Shown here: piece after piece, positions 30,646 through 40,273 of the stretch
Layout: each line of letters opens with the position of its first letter
Position numbering within the stretch: the first letter of the stretch is position 1
Assembly: GCA_014529385.2 (NCBI GenBank)
Contig: CM043955.1
Coordinates: 144,743,140-144,807,139 of the forward strand
Length of the DNA stretch: 64,000 nucleotides
DNA from: Adiantum capillus-veneris
Taxonomy: Eukaryota > Streptophyta > Polypodiopsida > Polypodiales > Pteridaceae
Direction of reading: 5' to 3'
Translations under genes and position numbers: made by a program
Notes under the pieces: model-generated
Told to the model about the DNA's origin: nothing
Database searches by the model: none
What the model saw: the letters and a program-made list of their open reading frames with translations, nothing else

Positions 30646-33303
30646 ATGTACTTACGCTCTGGGCGGGTGCTAGAACACGAGCATATTGAGAGTGCCTCTG
30701 TTCATACGGACACCCATTACCCATCCACGATAAGCTCTAGACCCTCAACGGGGACACAAGGTAGCACCACCCAAGACCCGAAAATAGCCGCTAGTGATTC
30801 CTCCTCCGACTCAGAAATCATGGAAGCATACCCTACCCAAAACACTGAGAGAGAAGGCCATGCACCTCCCGAAGCTCCACAGCCTAGTACTAGTATGTTT
30901 AGTCGTTTCATGGAAACATTAGGTAGAGCTACTCGCTCGGAACCTGATGCAAATGAAGCACACGAAGGGGGTGGGGAAGTGGAATCTCCTTTCACATCGC
31001 ACGTGGACCCCACACCCCCAAAGAGTGTCCATGTGGATATCCTACCAACTTCTTACCAAGAAGGCCCTGTTGAGCTGCCTCCTTCAGAAGTTCCCTCTAG
31101 AGTACCGTTGGTGACAAGTAAAACCACGGGGAGCAACATTGTTTCTACCTCACAAGAAACCGTTAACACGTCGACTCTAGAAGGATTGTTCATTAATGAT
31201 CATTGGACATACGACCTCCACACTGAGGTGTTGACGGATCTACACTTTGGCCACGCCTACCATGTAGGATGGATAGAGATTGTACAATCCACCTCTAGTG
31301 CCACGAGCATCGAAGATCAACAGAAAATGATCTGTAATGTTATCCATGGCATTATTCAATCTGAAAGGCAAAACCGAGGGGTAAATATACTCTCAACTGG
31401 CCCCATGAGATTTCTGGATACGAGCAAGGCTCAACAGCCTACTCTATCACAAATGGAGACTCCTCTAATGAGCCCCATGGACCCATCTTACGTCATTTCA
31501 CCTGGGGTCTCTATGCAATCTGAGCCTCCGAGCGAAAACTTTAGCTTCCCTAACTTGGCTCAACCCTCTATTAAGGAAAACCCAGTGCTCACTCCAAGGA
31601 TAAGTCTGACAGAGAATGTACCGATGACATCTACGGTTAGCGCAGTGCCACTACCTAGTGTCATAGTACCTAATATGGGGCCTCGACCATATGTGCCTCT
31701 AGCCCCTTATGCACACATGGCCCCCACACCTCCAATAGTACCACTTGCTTACGCTCCTCGAGTGCCGCTCCCTAGCCCTTATCCGAGTGGACCTATGCCC
31801 GGTTATGTTCCATATCCTGCATCATCCACACATATGCCAAGACCGGTACCCGTTCCTCTCCCACATATGATTCCAAGAGTACCTCCACCGGCCCTGCCTC
31901 CTCACATAGGTGACTTGGCAGCGTTTGCTCAAACCATAGGTCGATCTATCGCGGAAAATATGCGTCACGCATCTGATAGAGAGCCTAGAAGTAAGGCAGT
32001 ACAAATTGCCAAACTCACGCAAAAATTCAATGGGGACGAAGATGCTAGGAAACACATTGAAGTGTTTGAACAAGTATGTGATTCCTTAGGGGAACGCAAC
32101 GAACTACATAAGTGCAATGCCTTAAGCTTGACATTAAGTGGGAAGGCTGGAGATTGGTATAGGACCCTAAGGGTGGACGAGAAAACAATCTACCCTACCC
32201 TTCGAAGGTTGTTTCTAAAGGAGTACATACGAGAAGGTGTGCTTTGGGGTGTAGCATCTCAGCTACAGAAGGCCGAACGTAAGGAAGGAGAGTCAGTAAG
32301 GGACTTCATTAGTCGTCTAAAGCACTTAAACTCTCGTTGCCCTGTAAATGAGCGCTTCAACAATAACCAACTGCTTGATCGATTCATTCGAGGGTTGAGG
32401 AATGAAGGAATCTATAATGGACTAGTGATTAGAGGTATCACAACCTGGGAAGATGTCACTGCCAATGCAATCCAATTAGAGGACAACTTGATGATAGCAG
32501 GCATGAGGGTGTCTACTGACACGAGATCCACTAGCTCACAAGCCATTGAGTATGAACCCATGACTGCAAAGCCCATTGCCAATGAGCCAAAGGTATTTGA
32601 GACATTCTTGACAGACCTCACCAAGGCAATCCAAGAGTCTCTTAAGGATAATCGACCCCCTCAAAATAGTCACATGTATCCAAGAAGGGAGCAACAATGG
32701 TGTTCCATTTGCTTAGGTCCACATAGCACTAGTGAGTGCCCTACGTTTAGAGTAAAATTTAATGGAACTTGCAACGCATGTGGTAGGTATGGTCACCAAG
32801 CTAAGGATTGTTTAATGATCAAACGTATGATGGCAAATAGACCACCTGTAGCCTGGACGGATGCGCCTCGAGCTCCTGTATTGATGCCTACTCCACCTGT
32901 TGAGCAACTACCGCAACACATGGTCCCTAGATCTCAAAATGTTGTACAAGCTACACCGCTACCACCTCCTGTGCTAGGACCGCAGCCCCCGCATCCAAGA
33001 GTCGCCCCTATGAACCAAGTGGGTTGCGAGCCATCTAATGCTTATGCAGATGGTTGTGAGGAGGAAATAGACACTAGTATTGCCTACGGACTTGATACAT
33101 TGGAAGAGTGTCCTATATACTACATGGAAGATTGTTGGGGCAAGTCAAGCCGGTTTATCAAGCTGCTGCTCTCGCATCCAGAGGTCAAAATATCAACACC
33201 CAGGCTAGGAGGCCACCTCTTCAATGCTACGAGTGTGGTGGACCACATCGAGCAGCGGAGTGCCCTATTAGGCTGCAAAAGAATGCTGCACAGATGCAAG
33301 TGA
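30646..33303 (+). CDS. gag: Element B gag (capsid and first two zinc knuckles)
   Basis: Forms the virus-like particle coat and binds RNA. 885 codons from ATG (MYLRSGRVLEHEH). A long Ser/Thr/Pro-rich N-terminal region (to about residue 440) precedes the capsid core (KFNGDEDARKHIEVF, GKAGDWYRTL near 500, SVRDFISRLKHLNSRC). Two knuckles follow near residues 686 and 709: CSICLGPHSTSEC and CNACGRYGHQAKDC. After about 33130 the frame is wrong: compared with A a single base is missing in TTGGGGCAAG, and the last ~55 residues are read out of register. The true continuation is the next ORF. I consider this a lesion; a programmed frameshift is possible but A does not need one. Confidence 0.9.
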   Translation: MYLRSGRVLEHEHIESASVHTDTHYPSTISSRPSTGTQGSTTQDPKIAASDSSSDSEIMEAYPTQNTEREGHAPPEAPQPSTSMFSRFMETLGRATRSEPDANEAHEGGGEVESPFTSHVDPTPPKSVHVDILPTSYQEGPVELPPSEVPSRVPLVTSKTTGSNIVSTSQETVNTSTLEGLFINDHWTYDLHTEVLTDLHFGHAYHVGWIEIVQSTSSATSIEDQQKMICNVIHGIIQSERQNRGVNILSTGPMRFLDTSKAQQPTLSQMETPLMSPMDPSYVISPGVSMQSEPPSENFSFPNLAQPSIKENPVLTPRISLTENVPMTSTVSAVPLPSVIVPNMGPRPYVPLAPYAHMAPTPPIVPLAYAPRVPLPSPYPSGPMPGYVPYPASSTHMPRPVPVPLPHMIPRVPPPALPPHIGDLAAFAQTIGRSIAENMRHASDREPRSKAVQIAKLTQKFNGDEDARKHIEVFEQVCDSLGERNELHKCNALSLTLSGKAGDWYRTLRVDEKTIYPTLRRLFLKEYIREGVLWGVASQLQKAERKEGESVRDFISRLKHLNSRCPVNERFNNNQLLDRFIRGLRNEGIYNGLVIRGITTWEDVTANAIQLEDNLMIAGMRVSTDTRSTSSQAIEYEPMTAKPIANEPKVFETFLTDLTKAIQESLKDNRPPQNSHMYPRREQQWCSICLGPHSTSECPTFRVKFNGTCNACGRYGHQAKDCLMIKRMMANRPPVAWTDAPRAPVLMPTPPVEQLPQHMVPRSQNVVQATPLPPPVLGPQPPHPRVAPMNQVGCEPSNAYADGCEEEIDTSIAYGLDTLEECPIYYMEDCWGKSSRFIKLLLSHPEVKISTPRLGGHLFNATSVVDHIEQRSALLGCKRMLHRCK

Positions 33304-35606
33304 ATCAAGGGAGCACGTCTGCAATGCCAATACTCACATGTAATCGTTGTGGCATAGATCACTTGATTGCCCAATGCCCCTATAACCCAAATGCGCCTAA
33401 AATCACACCCCTGAATTTGGTCGAAATTGCTAGTGTGACATCGCCAATACCACCCGTCGCACCCGCTTATGCGATTACACGGTCCATGCTTCAAGGGCCA
33501 GGACATATCCTCGAAGAGAGAGATACCGCGTCAGTTATCCAAGCAAAGAAAAAGAAGACACGAAGGAAGAAGTCGCAGAATACGGAAAATTCAAAGCCAA
33601 GTTCCAAAACAAACATAGGAACAGGAGATGACCCCGTGTATATGAATGACCTCGAGGATGATTCAGATTCAGTCGAGACAATGGAGACTAGAACCAATAC
33701 CACAAAGGGAAAGACCGACAAAGAAAACCGTAACATGGAACCAAATGAAAACCGAATAAGAGAAAATCATAAAGAGCCTCTGAAAACACCACAAGTGTTT
33801 CCAAATCCAATCCAAGACCCCCAAGATAAACCGCAGGGGCAAAAAGGGAAGAATCGTAAAAAGAAGATTGGGACGTACCCAAACCCAGTAGACGAGATTG
33901 AGCAGGTGAAACATCTAAGAGGTTTAGTGGAGGAGACTCAAAGGAAACTAGAACCAGAACCCATGCATGTCAAAATTCATGACACAGTGTTTCCCACGCA
34001 AGTTCATCCACCCCACATGAACCATAGACCGTTAGCCATATCTAGTATCATCCAAGAAGGGAGTGAGGACGGGACATCAGAAAGTGAGCATACACCCTTC
34101 TTGTTGGAAAGGATGTTTAACGAAGGAATACCTGATCCCATTGAGGAATATGAGATTCCATCCTCACCAGTTCCTAGTCAAGGACCTACACCCTGCAAAA
34201 CGCCAATGAATGTTGCCAAACTAGTGGACTTCATGTCTTCTGAGGTCCGAACCACGATCATAGCAAAGCTGTATGGAGATCCTGAGTTATTCCTTGCACT
34301 TCGAGCATTCCTTAACGGAGAGCTACGAACGGGATTACCGCAGTTTGCGCAACCAAATAGGCCTGACTCGATTATGATTGATGAGGAAAATCATGTGCAA
34401 TCACTTGACTTAGATGGACACGAGTCTGTGATCGAGGTACCCATTAACGAATTAGGGCAGTATTTTGAAGGCGACGAGTCTAATGCGACCCTACCCATCA
34501 CTACCAAGGGATTAACTATAAAGGGAATTCTTGATGGTGGTGCGGGAGTTAGCATCGTTACAAAAGATTGTTGGGAATCCATGGGAAAACCCCGCCTCAG
34601 TGTTACTAACATTGTGGTAAAGATGGCAAATGGTACCATAGCCAAACCTATGGGGATGCTCAAGGATCTTAAGATCAAAGTTCTAGGACACAAGGTACGA
34701 CATACGTTCATTGTAATGGATTTCTCTAAACACCTTATGTCATATGAAATGATTTTAGGACGACCATTCATGAGGGAAGCACAAATGGTTCACGATTGGT
34801 CTAAAAATCATGTCTATTTGCAATTCCAAGACTCTGTCCTTAGAGTGGATTTGGTGACTGGTAAGGTACACCCCTTAGGGAGTAAAACCATTATTGATCA
34901 TCGCTCTGACACCACAGTTCACTCGGCCCCACTACAATATTGTTACACTTGTAAGAAGGATACAGACATTGGCCAAGATTCTCCTTATATGGATATCCTA
35001 CCTGGGATGACTGAGTCGGACAATGTGGATTGGGTACACCTAGCTGCAACCATAGATACCTGGGGAAATAGAGGAACCACTTGGGTCACACCAGAGGGGG
35101 AAGAGGTACCACAAATTGCACCTCTGAACATGATAAGTGCCATACATGCATCTTCTAAGGGCAAGGCAATTGTGGACCAATCTGACAGTGACACCGATAG
35201 CTCAATAGAAGACTTTGACCAACACGACTTGGACACTGACTCCCAGAGTGAAACGGATTTTGAATCTCATGAATTAGAGAGTGGAGCAAGTTCAGAGTCA
35301 AAACATTCGGAAGGACCGAGCACATCAACCGATGATAGCTCCTCCGAGAGTGAAGAGGACACCAACGAGGACTCCTTTAGTGAGCCAGATCTAAATGCAA
35401 ATCAAAAGCAGGTCTCAAATAAGAAAAAGAAAAACCTTAAGAGGCGTCGATATCGAGCCAATGTACGTGCTAGGATAAACAAGAAGAGATCCTCAGCAGA
35501 ATGGCTCAGTTATATAGGAGCATGTGATGCTCATCGAAAATTGGTAGACAATTGGGGTGAATATCTCCAAAATGTTATGTGGTTAGACCACGACCCCATG
35601 ACATAG
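33108..35606 (+). CDS. Element B gag end (knuckles 3-4), first protease-like domain, acidic linker
   Basis: Continues gag in the +1-shifted frame; the nominal start is not a biological start. Zinc knuckles CYECGGPHRAAEC (about residues 40-52) and CNRCGIDHLIAQC (78-90), a basic KKKKTRRKK stretch, then a linker. The first protease-like domain has ILDGGAGVSIV near residue 473 and MILGRPFMREA near 550. The second active-site residue is Gly where retropepsins have Thr or Ser. A Ser/Asp/Glu-rich linker follows, then RARINKKRSSAEWLSYIGA. It ends through a second frameshift relative to A, just after NVMW. The ancestral protein ran on into RT. Confidence 0.88.
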   Translation: MSYILHGRLLGQVKPVYQAAALASRGQNINTQARRPPLQCYECGGPHRAAECPIRLQKNAAQMQVNQGSTSAMPILTCNRCGIDHLIAQCPYNPNAPKITPLNLVEIASVTSPIPPVAPAYAITRSMLQGPGHILEERDTASVIQAKKKKTRRKKSQNTENSKPSSKTNIGTGDDPVYMNDLEDDSDSVETMETRTNTTKGKTDKENRNMEPNENRIRENHKEPLKTPQVFPNPIQDPQDKPQGQKGKNRKKKIGTYPNPVDEIEQVKHLRGLVEETQRKLEPEPMHVKIHDTVFPTQVHPPHMNHRPLAISSIIQEGSEDGTSESEHTPFLLERMFNEGIPDPIEEYEIPSSPVPSQGPTPCKTPMNVAKLVDFMSSEVRTTIIAKLYGDPELFLALRAFLNGELRTGLPQFAQPNRPDSIMIDEENHVQSLDLDGHESVIEVPINELGQYFEGDESNATLPITTKGLTIKGILDGGAGVSIVTKDCWESMGKPRLSVTNIVVKMANGTIAKPMGMLKDLKIKVLGHKVRHTFIVMDFSKHLMSYEMILGRPFMREAQMVHDWSKNHVYLQFQDSVLRVDLVTGKVHPLGSKTIIDHRSDTTVHSAPLQYCYTCKKDTDIGQDSPYMDILPGMTESDNVDWVHLAATIDTWGNRGTTWVTPEGEEVPQIAPLNMISAIHASSKGKAIVDQSDSDTDSSIEDFDQHDLDTDSQSETDFESHELESGASSESKHSEGPSTSTDDSSSESEEDTNEDSFSEPDLNANQKQVSNKKKKNLKRRRYRANVRARINKKRSSAEWLSYIGACDAHRKLVDNWGEYLQNVMWLDHDPMT

Positions 35607-38600
35607 CCCAATTAGAGATCATAGACAAGCCAAAGTTGAGCCGCACTGCAAGGAGGCGTCAAAACCAAGAGTTAGCTCGACAACACAAGAAAGCAGAAAT
35701 GGAAGCACAAACCAACGCACAACCAGAATCCACAGACTTGCATCCTGCACCAGAACATTTCAAATCTTACACCACAGGGGAAGCAAAGGTTGTGTACACA
35801 AAAGCCCAAAGAATACCTATCGATGGGAATAATGGAATCTATGATGGTCCGGCAATAGTTAAAGAAATAGAATTAGCTGACCCCGGTGAAGAATCAAAAC
35901 CTGTTTTTATTGCCCAAGACCTCACAGAAGTTGAAGAGGCGGTCCTCAAAGAGCTTCTCAAGGAATTCAAGGACGTATTCGCTTGGACATACCATGATAT
36001 GAAAGGTGTTCCACCTTCTGTGGTCCAACATACAATCCCTATGATTAGCACTGCGAAGCCCGTACAACAAAGACCCTACCCGATGAATCCTAAGTACGCA
36101 AAGATCATTCAAGAAGAACTAGAAAAGCTTATCAAATGTGGGTTCATATATCCTATTGAACACTCTGAATGGGTGTCGCCAATAGTTATCGTGCCAAAAA
36201 AGAATGGGAAACTCAGGGTGTGCGTGGACCTCAAAAAAGTTAATGCAGCTACTAGAAGAGACCATTACCCCCTACCATATTCCGAACATGTACTCGAAAG
36301 AGTTGCAGGCAAGGAAGCTTATAGCTTTCTAGATGGGTACTCAGGCTACAACCAAATCACGATAGCGCTAGAGGACCAAGCTAAAACTGCCTTCATCACA
36401 GAATTTGGCGTGTTTGCATTTCGTGTGATGGCTTTTGGCTTAACAAATGCCCCTGCTACATTCCAACGATTAATAAACACTGCTTTTAAAGAATATTTGA
36501 GAGAGTTTTGTGAAGCTTTCTTAGACGACCTTTGTGTTTACTCTTCTTGGAAAGAACATCTATCATGTTTGCGGAAGGTGTTTGAAAAATGTAGGTTATA
36601 TCGTATCTCATTGAACCCGTTCAAATGCCAATTTTGGGTCAAGCATGGAGTTATTTTAGGGCATATAGTATCCAAGAATGGTATCTCAACCGATGAGAGC
36701 AAAATTAAAGTGATTCTAGAGTTACCACCACCAACCAATTACAAGGGAGTTCAAAGGTTCATGGGACACGTGGGTTATTATCGACGGTTTATTTTATTTT
36801 TCGCTGAGATAGCACGTCCTTTGTACAAGCTTCTCATTGAATTTAAATGGACTGAAGAGTGTGACCAGGCCTATGAACAATTGAAGAAAACACTAGCAAG
36901 TGCTCCGATTTTAAGGACACCTAACTGGGATGTCATTTTCCATGTGCATATTGATGCATCAAACTTTGCTATTGGGTGTGTTCTCACTCAACCAGGAGAA
37001 CATAAATTGGACTATCCCATTAGCTTTGCAAGCCGTCAATTGAACGATGCTGAAAGGAACTACACCACTACAGAGCGAGAAGGTTTGGCAATGGTTTATG
37101 CAGTAAAGAAATTTCGCTACTACCTTCTGGCAAACAAGTTTGTATTTTATGTGGATCATCAAGCGTTGTTGTATCTGGTAAACAAGCCATGCTCCACAGG
37201 AAGAATCACACGATGGTTGTTAATTCTTCTGGAGTTTGATTTCACGATTGTAGTGAGACCCGGTAAAAGGCACGTCATGGCTGATCATTTGTCTCGCATA
37301 CCCAATGGTGAAGCCCCTACAGGAGTTGATGATGAATTACCCGATACTTCCCTATTCATAGTTGAGACTATGCCTGAATGGAGTGAGAACATTGTTAACT
37401 TTTTAGTTAATGGTTTTCCACCCAAGGAACTTCGTAAGGATATCGCTCGAAGGCTAGTAAAAGAATGTGAACCCTATTGTTTGATTGCCGGAACCCTGTA
37501 TAGATTAGGCAAGGACGATATTCTTAGGCGTTGTGCCCGCGAGGATGAATATTTGTATATCTTGCAAGAAGCACATATGGGCATAGCAGGAGGACATTTT
37601 TCAGAGGACCTGACTGCTAGAAAGGTGCTGCAATCAGGCTATTGGTGGCCAACTTTATTTAAGGATGCATCACTTTTTACAAAAGGGTGTGATGAGTGCC
37701 AACGTTACAAGACCACACAGCGCAAGGACAGAATGCCCTTACATCCTATTAAAGTAACCCAACCATTTGAAAAATGGGGCTTAGACTTTGTAGGTCCAAT
37801 TAGTCCCGCAGCTCGCAACACTCAATCTCGATATATTCTAGTTGCTACGGACTATGTAACAAAGTGGGCTGAAGCTAAGGCTTCACAAAAAGCTGACGCG
37901 AGGACAACAGCTAAGTTTCTTTTTGAGAACATTATCACAAGATTTGGTTGCCCTTTTGAAATTGTTAGTGATAATGGTACCCATTTTATAAATGAGGTAA
38001 TAAGAGAGCTTACCACGACCTTTATGATATCCCACCATAAGTCTACACCTTATTACCCGCAAGCTAATGGACAAGCCGAGAGCACCAACAAGACTCTAAT
38101 CTCTATTTTAACCAAGACGGTAGAAGCTCATCGCACTGATTGGGATTTGAAGTTGACATCTGCTCTATGGGCTTATCGTACTGCTTATAAAGTGGCTATT
38201 AATTGTACGCCATTCAAAATGGTATACGGCCAAGAAGCGGTTATGCCTTGGGAGTTTGTCATTCCTAGTCTTAGGGTAGCTTCGCAAGAAGGATGGAATG
38301 GTAACCCCTTAACCGAGCGTTTGTTTATCTTAGAAAAACTAGACGAAGAGAGACAGTTGGCTGTGCAAAATGCTCTTGTGGAAAAGGATAGGAGAAAGAA
38401 GTGGTTTGATCGCCATGTGAAGGACAAGGACATCAAAGTTGGTGATAAAGTCCTTATGTATGGAGTACGTAAAGAGAAGAAAAAGTTGAAATATGCTGGT
38501 AAAGGACCATATAGAGTATGTGAAATTACCCCACAAGGTACCCTTCGTGTGGAAACTCTTGATGGAGTTGAAACCATTGGATTCCTCAATGGGAGTAAAT

Positions 38601-39589
38601 TCAAAAGATATTATGATCCTTTAAGCCAAGAAGAACTACGGGCCATTCATCAAAAGAAGGCCGCCAAAGCACAAACCGAGTTAAACAAGATACAAGCTCA
38701 AGCTGAGGCTAAGGAGCGACAACAACGTATAAGACAAAAACGAGAGGCTAACCTTGGGGTCACAAATGCATTCCACGTGGAAATCGAAGAGGATGGGTTG
38801 GACTCTGACACACCTCTACGATACCCCATTGAGTTAAATAGTGCCTATGGAAAAGTGCTATATAACGCCTTATTGGACACGGGTGCTAAATACAATCTGC
38901 TATCCTATGGGGTGTGGTGTCAGTTAGGGAAGCCACCTCTATCTGAGAGTATTATCCAAGTCAAGGGTGTCAACAAGAAAAAAACTACGGTTTTTGGAAT
39001 CTGGCACACTTCTGTCAGTTATGACAATGGGGTGGTAGCTCAAGACTTTTTGGTCATGCCTACTGGAACTATGGAGGGTAATATAAACCTAGGCCGCACG
39101 TGGATGATAGCCACCAAATGCACTATTGATTGGGGGACTGGGGGTGTTACAACGCAAAAACCAACTCTTAGCCCTACCACTCAAGCCATAGTCCCTGAGA
39201 TATTGCCCAAGGAAATAAAACCCAAGACATTGCATGTCCAGGAGGTTGAACCATACGTCCCCATAGCCCAACTCTCTAGAGCTTCAACTGATGTAGTTGA
39301 AAGAAAGCTTGAGACACACAAGAACCATCCTAATATAACAGAGAAAACATACAAGTGGGTCCCTAAAACCTCTGTAGTGAGCATGGTTGATGCAAAAAAA
39401 CGGAAACCTAGTAAGAACCGTACCACTCACTCCAAGAAATGTAAAGAAACGTTGCGATGGATCCCTAAACGACTATTGGAAGCCCAAGGCTACTATCAAG
39501 GAAATGATCAAATCTGGGTGCCAAAACATAGGTTGTGCTCTTACCTATCACCTGACCCAAGTGAGCCCAATCCCGTAGCTCCAAAATGA
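35579..39589 (+). CDS. pol: Element B pol: RT, RNase H, integrase and second protease-like domain
   Basis: 1336 codons. RT (about residues 140-440) has FLDD near 313; RNase H follows (HIDASNFAIG near 457, FYVDHQAL). Integrase: zinc domain HMGIAGGHF ... CDEC (665-705), core with GLDFVGPISPA (near 737), VSDNGTHF (near 796) and NGQAESTNK (near 830), GPY module near 975. A helical Lys/Glu/Gln-rich linker leads to a retropepsin-like domain, LLDTGAKYNLLS near 1097 and NLGRTWM about 75 residues later. The end carries KWVPK, RWIPK and IWVPK motifs. The RT and integrase catalytic residues are all present. An aspartic protease-like domain after integrase is unusual. The TGA at 39587-39589 ends the ORF but the homologous frame continues. 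Confidence 0.93.
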   Translation: MVRPRPHDIAQLEIIDKPKLSRTARRRQNQELARQHKKAEMEAQTNAQPESTDLHPAPEHFKSYTTGEAKVVYTKAQRIPIDGNNGIYDGPAIVKEIELADPGEESKPVFIAQDLTEVEEAVLKELLKEFKDVFAWTYHDMKGVPPSVVQHTIPMISTAKPVQQRPYPMNPKYAKIIQEELEKLIKCGFIYPIEHSEWVSPIVIVPKKNGKLRVCVDLKKVNAATRRDHYPLPYSEHVLERVAGKEAYSFLDGYSGYNQITIALEDQAKTAFITEFGVFAFRVMAFGLTNAPATFQRLINTAFKEYLREFCEAFLDDLCVYSSWKEHLSCLRKVFEKCRLYRISLNPFKCQFWVKHGVILGHIVSKNGISTDESKIKVILELPPPTNYKGVQRFMGHVGYYRRFILFFAEIARPLYKLLIEFKWTEECDQAYEQLKKTLASAPILRTPNWDVIFHVHIDASNFAIGCVLTQPGEHKLDYPISFASRQLNDAERNYTTTEREGLAMVYAVKKFRYYLLANKFVFYVDHQALLYLVNKPCSTGRITRWLLILLEFDFTIVVRPGKRHVMADHLSRIPNGEAPTGVDDELPDTSLFIVETMPEWSENIVNFLVNGFPPKELRKDIARRLVKECEPYCLIAGTLYRLGKDDILRRCAREDEYLYILQEAHMGIAGGHFSEDLTARKVLQSGYWWPTLFKDASLFTKGCDECQRYKTTQRKDRMPLHPIKVTQPFEKWGLDFVGPISPAARNTQSRYILVATDYVTKWAEAKASQKADARTTAKFLFENIITRFGCPFEIVSDNGTHFINEVIRELTTTFMISHHKSTPYYPQANGQAESTNKTLISILTKTVEAHRTDWDLKLTSALWAYRTAYKVAINCTPFKMVYGQEAVMPWEFVIPSLRVASQEGWNGNPLTERLFILEKLDEERQLAVQNALVEKDRRKKWFDRHVKDKDIKVGDKVLMYGVRKEKKKLKYAGKGPYRVCEITPQGTLRVETLDGVETIGFLNGSKFKRYYDPLSQEELRAIHQKKAAKAQTELNKIQAQAEAKERQQRIRQKREANLGVTNAFHVEIEEDGLDSDTPLRYPIELNSAYGKVLYNALLDTGAKYNLLSYGVWCQLGKPPLSESIIQVKGVNKKKTTVFGIWHTSVSYDNGVVAQDFLVMPTGTMEGNINLGRTWMIATKCTIDWGTGGVTTQKPTLSPTTQAIVPEILPKEIKPKTLHVQEVEPYVPIAQLSRASTDVVERKLETHKNHPNITEKTYKWVPKTSVVSMVDAKKRKPSKNRTTHSKKCKETLRWIPKRLLEAQGYYQGNDQIWVPKHRLCSYLSPDPSEPNPVAPK

Positions 39590-39991
39590 ATCAATGATCG
39601 TGGAAAGAAAAAAATCACAGAATGTTACACACCCGTTCTAGAGCTAATTTGGGTACCAAAGAAAGAACGATTTGTTCCACCTAGCTCAGGAACAGGGAAA
39701 TCAAATGAAGCTTCTTGCTCTTCATGTAGTTCCTATATGCAAATAGAAGCTTCGACACAACCTCCACCTACCACTGTACATATCCATCCAAGCACGAAAG
39801 AGTTTGCACCTTCCGGGGTAAGTTCACCACCTACAACAACGTTGCAAATAAAATCATGGGAGAGTACCTTACCACCCTTGCAACTTGATGAGGCACCTAG
39901 GGTAATAGAAAACTACTGGCAAAAATCCTCACCTATTACCAACTGGAACAATTGGTTTCAAAGGGTGACAAGCTCATTTCAAACGGTATGA
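39590..39991 (+). pseudogene. Element B pol, C-terminal tail beyond a TGA stop
   Basis: Same frame as pol. It reads ITECYTP..LELIWVPKKERF..., with another W-V-P-K motif, and ends NNWFQRVTSSFQTV, matching 10685-11146 and 22852-23310. The conserved end argues that the tail belongs to the polyprotein and that the TGA is a recent lesion or a leaky stop. Confidence 0.7.
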
Positions 39992-39998
39992 TCTACCC

Positions 39999-40273
39999 AA
40001 GGAAAGGGGGAGTGTTTGTGGACATCCATCATTCACTTGCTTCCCTCTCAACCTTTTTCCCTGACCTCTTAATCTCCGATCTTAGGGAATGTATATATAT
40101 AGCCTTATACTCACAAAAAAACAAAAATAGTAAAGAGCAAGAGCGCCTAGCAATGAGAGAGCACCCTATCAGATCTTACATATAAGTCCAAATTCACTGT
40201 GTCAATTCAAGCAACACACAAAAACAACTCTTATGTTTTAAAGGCCTAACCAAATCTATCTGTCTTGTCAGAA
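39999..40273 (+). promoter_or_regulatory. Internal polypurine tract, TATA box, branch-point and acceptor-like sites before the accessory ORF
   Basis: AAGGAAAGGGGGA (39999-40011), then TGTTTGTGGACATCC as an LTR would begin, TATATATATA (40092-40101), CTAAC (40246-40250) and TCTATCTGTCTTGTCAG ending at 40271, two bases before the ATG. The order and spacing are conserved in both A arms. It could serve as a second plus-strand primer site, an internal promoter, a splice acceptor, or more than one of these. Confidence 0.6.

Noticed and set aside
33108-33303. Programmed frameshift between gag ORFs of B
   Set aside because: A reads through this place in one frame; B simply lacks one base. Kept only as an alternative.
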